A stretch of 6,538 nt of DNA from Pseudomonadota bacterium. GTDB taxonomy: Bacteria > Pseudomonadota > Gammaproteobacteria > Pseudomonadales > Oleiphilaceae. Every line of letters starts with the position of its first letter. The stretch's first letter is position 1. Of the stretch, positions 1 through 4,584 are shown one piece after another. Below the pieces are notes generated by a model. It was given only the letters and a program-made list of their open reading frames with translations. It searched no databases and was not told where the DNA came from. Made by a program: the position numbers and the translations under genes. The stretch covers positions 1-6,538 of the forward strand of contig JAEZAA010000301.1 of assembly GCA_023430625.1 (NCBI GenBank). The letters are read 5' to 3'.

Positions 1-130
1 TTTGCACAGTAGTGCATACTAAATAATTGCAGGGGGGGGAAACTGTGCGGCAGGCCGCAATGTTGCGTCTGGGAGGGTGCGGGATACCCCCTGAACCGGC
101 GGAGTGGAGCGGATTTTCGCGCATAAAACA
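1..130. other. Intergenic region at left edge, no gene seen
   Basis: I see no coding region here with a credible start and codon use. The stretch holds a short palindrome TGCAC-AGTA-GTGCA (3-16), a run of eight G (32-39), a small hairpin TGCGG-CAGG-CCGCA (46-59) and a G-rich patch (71-83). None of these matches a regulator site I can name with confidence, and I could not read a good sigma70 promoter on either strand. The neighbouring gene to the left lies outside the window, so it is unknown whether this DNA is a promoter region, a convergent 3' end or simple spacer. Confidence 0.6.
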
Positions 131-156
131 AAACGGCGGCTAAAAAGCCGCCGTTT
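131..156 (-). terminator. Rho-independent terminator of the lipoprotein gene
   Basis: A perfect 10-bp inverted repeat AAACGGCGGC / GCCGCCGTTT encloses a 6-base loop. Read on the minus strand, the hairpin is followed at once by TGTTTTATG, so together with the T-rich end of the stem it gives the T tract of an intrinsic terminator. It begins about 9 bases after the TAA stop of the lipoprotein gene (166-168), the expected place. The plus-strand side is also A-rich before the stem, so some bidirectional activity is possible. Confidence 0.9.
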
Positions 157-165
157 GGATTGCGG

Positions 166-2460
166 TTAATTCGCGTGCATGGCGGGCGTCAGGTTCTTCT
201 GACGCATGCCGTACAGCAGGCCGATGCTGTTGCCCTGACGCAGGCGCAGAATCATCAGGCGTCCGCCTTCGTCGCTGTTGGTGGCATCCGGTTCGGCAAC
301 GAAGCCTTCCAGAGTAACGCCAAATTCCGGGCACTCTGTTGAAGCGGGAAAATCCAGGCTAATCGCGTTCGTATACGTTGAGTCTCGAACCACTGAAGTG
401 GTGGTACAGGTGCCAATGTCCTTTTCTGTGAAGGTCGAAACCTCTAAGGAATTGACATCTTGGGCCACACGCACTTGATTCATCACCAGCGTGGCGCTGC
501 CGTCCTCGTTGAAGATCAGCTCAGAGTCGTCCACATGGAACAGGAAGTTCTCGGTGGTCGTCATTCCAAAGCCATTGCCTTTCAGTCGGTAGCGTTCGCC
601 GGCCAGGCTGGTTGGAGCTGCTGCTGTCAACTCCACTGCATGAACAATGCCTTGGCCTTCAGCTTCTGTATCGAGGTTAAAAGTCAACAACTTGCCTTGG
701 GGACCGGACATGCCAATCCATTGTTCGCTGCCGCTGGTTTCCAGGCTTAGCCGTCCGGTGAAGTAATCCTTGCCGCCGCTCTTGTTGGTGAGGACCTGGA
801 AATCTCGGTCGCGCGGAGTGGCTATGGGAGCGGTCACGGCATATGGGGCGCCATTGCCATCTCGACTCAGGGTCTGGTTGTTAAAAAGAGCTGTGCTGGG
901 TTGTGACTCGAAAAACGAAGTTCCATCGTCATTCGGCGCCCAATGATAAAGGCCACTGGAGACGCTGATGGTGGGCTCTGTTTCATTGAATTTCTGGGTC
1001 AGGCCGATCACGCCATACTGTTTCTTATTGATGATGCCCCCATGAAACTGGGGTTGCCCTTGCTTGTGTGGCTGATCGGACTGAAGGCTGTAGGTAATGA
1101 ACTGGAACGTGTGGGTCCGCTCCAGGATTGCTTCCCGAATGAAGGGGCGTTGGCTGCCACTCACGTCGAGCACATAACCGCTAAAGGCGCGAGCATCCAG
1201 CAGCGCACTCTGGGATTTTGCATCATAAAGAGACGCGAAGTAGGGATTGGTGAGCCAGCCAATAGGATCGTTTAGTTGGGGATCCTTGTTCAGCCCCGTC
1301 ACGGATTGGGATTGCAGCGTACTGAATTCGTAAAAACCCTGGGTCGTGAGGAAGGTAGGCGCACCGCCGATACCCAGAATATTGTGTTCACTCGCGGTGG
1401 TGATTGGTTGGACTTGAGCAGGGGCGCCCGCCTGCAGCGTCAGGCTGCTTCGAAGCTGAGGTGTATCACCAACAAAGAGTTGTGACACATAAGCCACGCC
1501 CCATGCAGCCAGGCTGGCGGACGGGTAATACGGAAGGCTTCCGCCAGAGCCAGATGGAATGCTGGTTTCCGATGATATCCAATTGCTGAAAATGGCTGTT
1601 TGGGAGCTGCCTTCAGGTGCGGTGACTGAGCCCAGGGTTACGTCGCGTGGATTACCTTGGTTGAGACCAAGGCTAAAGGCAACGGTATTGTATCCGTCAA
1701 TTGCGGCATCAGGATTTTCTAAATCAAAACCGACCCCTACGATTTTTTTCTGCTTGAGACTATCAATCGATTGGTCGACGAATCGGCGAAAGGCTACGTT
1801 CTCCGCCATGCTTTGCAGTGCCTGATCCAGGTTCATGGATGGCGCGAGTTCGATCTCGTAATCTGCCACGGCTTCCATCAACCCTCCCAGGTTGGGCGCG
1901 GCGACCTGCCACTGATGGTCACACACCAGTGTTCCTTGAGGGCAGGGTAGCATTTCCTCAAACTGAGCTTCGTTCACCTGCTCAAAGAATGCCGCCATGG
2001 CATATTCGGTGGCTGGATTGATGGGGTGGGGCTGCCCGTCACGATTCAAGCGCGAGTTGGGTAGCATGCGGCGCAGCACTTCACCGCCTTCCAGTTCCAC
2101 AGCAATAATCAGGTCAACCCGATAGGGAAAGGATTCGTTGAAGGTAATCCGGTAACTGCCACCGTTCTGGATCTTATAGCTGTAGTCGCTTGCTTGAAAA
2201 TAATTGCCGAAGGATTGGCCATCATGGTCAACGCTGATAACCCGAATATTTTTGACTGCCACGGTGCCAAGCTCCGGATCCGCCATGGCCGGCGTGCCCT
2301 GAATCAACACTTCAACAGTGGGGGTCGCTGAACTTTCGGGTGGTGGAACCTTGCCGCCACCGCCGCCGCCTTTCGTGGAGTCATTGGCGTCGCCGCATCC
2401 CTGGAGGGCCAAGAGGCCCGTTAGGGCCAGCAGAATGAAAGGGGAGTGACCTGTGTTCAT
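166..2460 (-). CDS. Large uncharacterised lipoprotein (764 aa)
   Basis: I do not recognise a family for this protein. It starts with a classical lipoprotein signal peptide: a short polar N-terminus, a hydrophobic stretch (about residues 8-19) and the lipobox LQGC with Cys22 as the lipidated residue. Residue +2 is Gly, not Asp, which in the Lol rule predicts outer membrane sorting. Next comes a flexible linker with six glycines (31-36) and PPP, then about 710 residues without a membrane segment. Alternating polar/hydrophobic stretches suggest a beta-rich fold, especially at about 560-760. Four more cysteines fall in two close pairs, C173/C180 and C685/C710, which could form disulfides in an exported protein. 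The ATG at 2460 is preferred over an in-frame TTG at 2511, because the longer form would put 17 polar residues before the signal peptide; a weak GGGAT lies 8 bases upstream. It has its own promoter and terminator. Its GC content looks lower than that of the neighbours. Surface binding, polymer handling or adhesion are possible, but the sequence does not choose among them. Confidence 0.88.
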   Translation of the reverse strand: MNTGHSPFILLALTGLLALQGCGDANDSTKGGGGGGKVPPPESSATPTVEVLIQGTPAMADPELGTVAVKNIRVISVDHDGQSFGNYFQASDYSYKIQNGGSYRITFNESFPYRVDLIIAVELEGGEVLRRMLPNSRLNRDGQPHPINPATEYAMAAFFEQVNEAQFEEMLPCPQGTLVCDHQWQVAAPNLGGLMEAVADYEIELAPSMNLDQALQSMAENVAFRRFVDQSIDSLKQKKIVGVGFDLENPDAAIDGYNTVAFSLGLNQGNPRDVTLGSVTAPEGSSQTAIFSNWISSETSIPSGSGGSLPYYPSASLAAWGVAYVSQLFVGDTPQLRSSLTLQAGAPAQVQPITTASEHNILGIGGAPTFLTTQGFYEFSTLQSQSVTGLNKDPQLNDPIGWLTNPYFASLYDAKSQSALLDARAFSGYVLDVSGSQRPFIREAILERTHTFQFITYSLQSDQPHKQGQPQFHGGIINKKQYGVIGLTQKFNETEPTISVSSGLYHWAPNDDGTSFFESQPSTALFNNQTLSRDGNGAPYAVTAPIATPRDRDFQVLTNKSGGKDYFTGRLSLETSGSEQWIGMSGPQGKLLTFNLDTEAEGQGIVHAVELTAAAPTSLAGERYRLKGNGFGMTTTENFLFHVDDSELIFNEDGSATLVMNQVRVAQDVNSLEVSTFTEKDIGTCTTTSVVRDSTYTNAISLDFPASTECPEFGVTLEGFVAEPDATNSDEGGRLMILRLRQGNSIGLLYGMRQKNLTPAMHAN
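2353..2370 (-). repeat. Hexaglycine-coding GGN tract in lipoprotein linker
   Basis: Six consecutive glycine codons, mostly GGC, encode residues 31-36, just after lipidated Cys22. The tract is a trinucleotide array, so length changes would stay in frame and alter only the tether between the membrane anchor and the folded part. Gly-rich linkers at this place are common in outer membrane lipoproteins. Confidence 0.7.
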
Positions 2461-2534
2461 AGAGCTTGATCCCGCGCGCGATGAATGCAATGAAGATTGA
2501 ACTGGTGGCAAGGGTTAACTGGCGACAAGAGCTA

Positions 2535-2562
2535 ACTATAGGTGGAATGCAACCGGCCGCAA
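2535..2562 (-). promoter_or_regulatory. Putative sigma70 promoter of the lipoprotein gene
   Basis: On the minus strand a -35-like TTGCGG (2557-2562) and a -10 TATAGT (2535-2540) are separated by 16 bases. The -10 differs from consensus at one position; the -35 matches only in TTG. Transcription would begin near 2528 and leave a leader of about 70 bases before the ATG at 2460. The leader has no clear riboswitch or attenuator structure. This promoter supports the lipoprotein gene being transcribed on its own and not only from the YfaZ gene upstream. Confidence 0.5.
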
Positions 2563-2614
2563 AGGCTTGGAGCTGGGATCTGTGAAGCGGTTCAGTCCAC
2601 TGCCTGCACGATCA

Positions 2615-2657
2615 GCCCCGCTGCCCGCGGCAAAAAATGTTGGCGAGGCAGCGGGGC
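2615..2657 (-). terminator. GC-rich hairpin after YfaZ gene, possible terminator
   Basis: A perfect 11-bp inverted repeat, GCCCCGCTGCC (2615-2625) and GGCAGCGGGGC (2647-2657), encloses a 21-base loop. It lies 15 bases after the stop of the YfaZ gene. No T tract follows it on the minus strand; instead a run of six T sits inside the loop, so it is not a textbook intrinsic terminator. It may act as a factor-assisted terminator or as a 3'-end block that protects the yfaZ-like mRNA. Confidence 0.4.
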
Positions 2658-2672
2658 CGGATACGGCGAAAC

Positions 2673-3227
2673 TTAGAAGTAGAGTCGGAATCCCACCATG
2701 GCGCCTTCGGCGAGACTGATCACGGAACCGTGTTCACGGCCGAGCTTGATCTGACGGTAACCGGCATAAATGTCGGCGGTCTGGATCACGCGGTAGGTGA
2801 ACTTGGCGTCCCAGTGCAGGTAATGGTCGGCATCGCCAAAGGAGGTGATGCTGGGCGCGAAGTGGGCGCCGAGGTTGAAGCCAAGTCCGGGCACGCTGGG
2901 GATCTTCAGGTGGGTATAACCACCGATGGCCACGGCGGTGCCGTCCGCCTGGTCGTCGTCAAAGGCGTTGAATTGCAGGCCAATTCCGACCGTGGTGGGA
3001 AGATTGCCAAGTGCGGTGCGGCCGCGGGCATGAAATTCGGCGTAGCCCACATCGGTGCCGCCTTCTTCGTAGATGTAGCCAACGCCCAGATCCAGGCTCC
3101 GCGCGGCGGGAACGTAGGTCAGACTGGCTTGAACGCTCTCGTCGCTGATGTTGAAGTCGAATTCCGAGGCGTGGCTGCCGGCCGCGGACAGCGCGAGCAC
3201 GAGGCCAAGGGCAGAGTATGCTTTCAT
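2673..3227 (-). CDS. YfaZ-family outer membrane protein
   Basis: A 184-residue exported protein, the usual length for the YfaZ family (about 180 aa). Residues 1-20 form a Sec signal peptide (Lys2, then a Leu/Ala-rich core) with a likely signal peptidase I cut after SHA, giving a mature protein starting SEFDFN. The mature part has alternating strands with Gly and aromatic residues (LDLGVGYIY, VGIGLQF, GFNLGAHFAPS, ADIYAGYR) and ends in Phe (RLYF), the typical C-terminal signature for beta-barrel insertion by the BAM complex. The segment from about residue 120 (HFAPSITSF...YRVIQ...AGYRQIKL) resembles the conserved C-terminal half of YfaZ proteins. The molecular role of the family is not known, so transport or structural function stays open. 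An AGGAT Shine-Dalgarno lies 7-8 bases before the ATG. A good promoter sits 88 bases upstream, so the gene is probably transcribed independently of the DUF3187 gene before it. Confidence 0.88.
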   Translation of the reverse strand: MKAYSALGLVLALSAAGSHASEFDFNISDESVQASLTYVPAARSLDLGVGYIYEEGGTDVGYAEFHARGRTALGNLPTTVGIGLQFNAFDDDQADGTAVAIGGYTHLKIPSVPGLGFNLGAHFAPSITSFGDADHYLHWDAKFTYRVIQTADIYAGYRQIKLGREHGSVISLAEGAMVGFRLYF

Positions 3228-3314
3228 GAGTCAGATCCTGCTCATTATTGGGTGAAAAGTATGGTCGGGTGAGAGGGGTGTGAGATCCTGTCCCGAGTCA
3301 CAATATGCCGCCTC

Positions 3315-3343
3315 ATCATAGACGCCCATCTGTGCGGGCTCAA
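3315..3343 (-). promoter_or_regulatory. Sigma70-type promoter of the YfaZ-family gene
   Basis: Read on the minus strand, TTGAGC (3338-3343) is followed after exactly 17 bases by TATGAT (3315-3320). The -10 matches consensus at five of six positions and the -35 at four of six. The predicted start near 3308 gives a leader of about 80 bases. The -35 box lies inside one copy of a 9-bp direct repeat CTTGAGCCC, which may be an operator. Confidence 0.6.
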
Positions 3344-3371
3344 GATAATAGCCTGTCCGCTTGGGCTCAAG
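3336..3371 (-). repeat. Two 9-bp direct repeats CTTGAGCCC at the YfaZ promoter
   Basis: CTTGAGCCC occurs on the minus strand at 3363-3371 and again at 3336-3344, 27 bases apart from start to start. The downstream copy covers the -35 box of the predicted YfaZ promoter; the upstream copy lies just after the stop of the DUF3187 gene (3379-3381). The upstream copy sits in a small palindrome CTTGAGCCCAAG. The pair could be a regulator site or a duplicated -35 element (a TATTAT follows the first copy, but only 14 bases away). Chance is not excluded. Confidence 0.4.
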
Positions 3372-3378
3372 CCGTGGA

Positions 3379-4407
3379 TTAGAGCAGACAGTTCATGGCC
3401 AGCAGCAAGCTGATGTCCGGTGTCACGGTGGTTGCCAAATCCTCGCTCAAGGCCAGATCCAGCTGGAGTTCCTCGGTTGCCTGCCAGCTAACCCCCGCCG
3501 TCAGTTGAAAGCCGGCATTGCCAAGGGCCCGGGTGCGACTGTGATAGACGCTGCTGTGATGGTCGAGCTGGGCCTTGAACTGCCACGCCGGATGGAACTG
3601 CCAGCCACCACCGAGGCGTGTGGTCCAGACCCAGTTGCGCTGTTTGCGTGCCAAGGGCAGATCGCTGTTGCCCAGATAGTTGAGGCCGACGCCGCCAAAC
3701 CAACGAACGTCGCCCGTCGCCAGGCTGGAGGCATCGCTGAATGCGGCGGACAGGGAGACATCGGTCGCGCCGCTGCCCCTCAGTTCGTCGCTGTCGCCGG
3801 TGGGCAGTTTGAGTGTGGCGGACAGCATCAGGTCGGCGCCGTCCCGTTGCTGAACATAACTGGTCGCGAGACGCAGGTCGCCGAGCCCGCCGCCTTCACC
3901 GCCATGGCGCAGCACCAGTTCGTCGTTCTGGTAGCGGTATTCAAGTTTGTCCTGCGGGCGCAGCTCGCGATCCCCGTTGGGCAGCGAGAACCAGTCGTGC
4001 CAGTCGCTGATCAGGCCATCGAGCATGCCGCCCGTGTGACGGATGTACGGCAGGCGCAGGTCGACGCGCCAGGCTGGCGCCAGTTGCAAGCCCAGGCCCA
4101 GGCTGGTGCGCCAGAGTTCGCCATCGATTAAGGCCAGTTCGTCCCCATCCCGTTGAATGCTGTAGCTGTTGGCGATTTCCTGCTGCAGCTGGATTTCCCA
4201 GGCGCCGCTCGGTAATACACGAGGTATTGCCGGCGCATTGACGCTATAAATCTGGGTCAGGGGATTGAGAAAGCCGGCATCAAAGGGAATCAACTGGGTG
4301 GGTGCCGTATCTCCCGCTGCGTGCGCAGCAGAACTCAGAAGGCAGCATAGTGCAAGGAGGCGGCAGTCCTTGGGCCTCGTGCGGAATGAAAAAGGGGGGC
4401 GGATCAT
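3379..4407 (-). CDS. DUF3187 family exported protein, probable outer membrane barrel
   Basis: The product is 342 residues from the preferred start. The N-terminus is a signal peptide with basic residues (Arg/Lys at 3-13), a hydrophobic core LLALCCLLSSAAHA and a probable signal peptidase I cut after AHA (residue 30). The mature protein opens with FLNPLTQIYSVNAP...RVLPSGAWE (about 46-70), which I recognise as the conserved start of DUF3187 proteins. It continues with repeated amphipathic strands, a GGLGD turn (about 173-177), LKLPTGD (199-205), typical of barrel proteins, and a Gly-rich WFGGVGLNYLG stretch (236-246). The family has no assigned biochemical role; an outer membrane beta-barrel is the likely form. 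The ending AMNCLL lacks the terminal aromatic residue usual for barrel proteins, although a regular strand precedes it. The ATG at 4407 is chosen over the in-frame ATG at 4440 because it has a strong ribosome binding site. The next gene, also an outer membrane protein, begins 151 bases downstream. Confidence 0.85.
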   Translation of the reverse strand: MIRPPFSFRTRPKDCRLLALCCLLSSAAHAAGDTAPTQLIPFDAGFLNPLTQIYSVNAPAIPRVLPSGAWEIQLQQEIANSYSIQRDGDELALIDGELWRTSLGLGLQLAPAWRVDLRLPYIRHTGGMLDGLISDWHDWFSLPNGDRELRPQDKLEYRYQNDELVLRHGGEGGGLGDLRLATSYVQQRDGADLMLSATLKLPTGDSDELRGSGATDVSLSAAFSDASSLATGDVRWFGGVGLNYLGNSDLPLARKQRNWVWTTRLGGGWQFHPAWQFKAQLDHHSSVYHSRTRALGNAGFQLTAGVSWQATEELQLDLALSEDLATTVTPDISLLLAMNCLL

Positions 4408-4413
4408 CGGAAG

Positions 4414-4418
4414 TCCTT
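4414..4418 (-). promoter_or_regulatory. Ribosome binding site that decides the DUF3187 start
   Basis: On the minus strand AAGGA lies 6 bases before the ATG at 4407, an ideal Shine-Dalgarno. The alternative ATG at 4440 has only GGGG about 4 bases ahead and would add 11 residues in front of the signal peptide, so the inner start is favoured. Confidence 0.75.
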
Positions 4419-4440
4419 GGTTACCGAGGCTGATGAACAT

Positions 4441-4584
4441 AGACCCCGATTCGGTGTGGCTGTTTTCGATGGGCCTGTTCAGGCGGCATGGTAAAGACTG
4501 GCTCAGGCAGCTGGCAAGCTGGAGTGCCTGCGGCTCTTCACGTTTTGGTGATTTAGCGCAACGGCCGGTGGCCTGGCCGTACCC
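4441..4584 (-). other. Intergenic region between c-di-GMP gene and DUF3187 gene
   Basis: These 144 bases contain no credible gene. The DUF3187 promoter should lie here, but I found only a weak candidate: TTGCCA with TTTACC 16 bases later on the minus strand, the -10 being poor. An imperfect hairpin (CAGGCA 4504-4509 with TGCCTG 4525-4530; alternative inner stem CAGCT-GGCA-AGCTG at 4508-4521) overlaps that candidate -35. It could be a terminator remnant or an operator-like dyad. Confidence 0.5.
4561..4580 (-). terminator. Short hairpin after the GGDEF-EAL gene, weak terminator candidate
   Basis: ACGGCCGG and CTGGCCGT form an 8-bp stem (one G-T pair) with a 4-base loop, 4 bases after the TGA stop of the GGDEF-EAL gene. 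On the minus strand it is followed by TTGCGCTAAATC, so there is no T tract. Position and stem fit a 3'-end structure, but intrinsic termination would be weak. Confidence 0.35.

Noticed and set aside
3..16. NtrC-like site TGCAC...GTGCA
   Set aside because: Known NtrC sites have about 7 bases between the half-sites; here there are 4, and no sigma54 promoter (GG and GC at -24/-12) is seen nearby.
71..91. G-rich patch as a possible G-quadruplex
   Set aside because: Only three GGG runs are close together and a fourth is missing within normal loop length, so the canonical pattern is not met.
1742..1749. A7 run (minus strand) in the lipoprotein gene as a possible slippage site
   Set aside because: The tract encodes part of QKKI in a continuous frame, and I saw no downstream structure or overlapping frame to suggest programmed frameshifting.
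2461..2511. In-frame TTG extension of the lipoprotein by 17 residues
   Set aside because: The added residues are polar and would bury the signal peptide; the lipobox lies at the normal distance only from the ATG at 2460.
2637..3272. 211-codon open frame on the plus strand
   Set aside because: It is the shadow of the YfaZ-family gene and covers that gene's hairpin and start region; no signal or domain is seen in it.
3361..4131. 256-codon open frame on the plus strand
   Set aside because: It is antisense to the DUF3187 gene, with low-complexity composition and no recognisable motif; the minus-strand gene has a signal peptide, ribosome binding site and family motifs.
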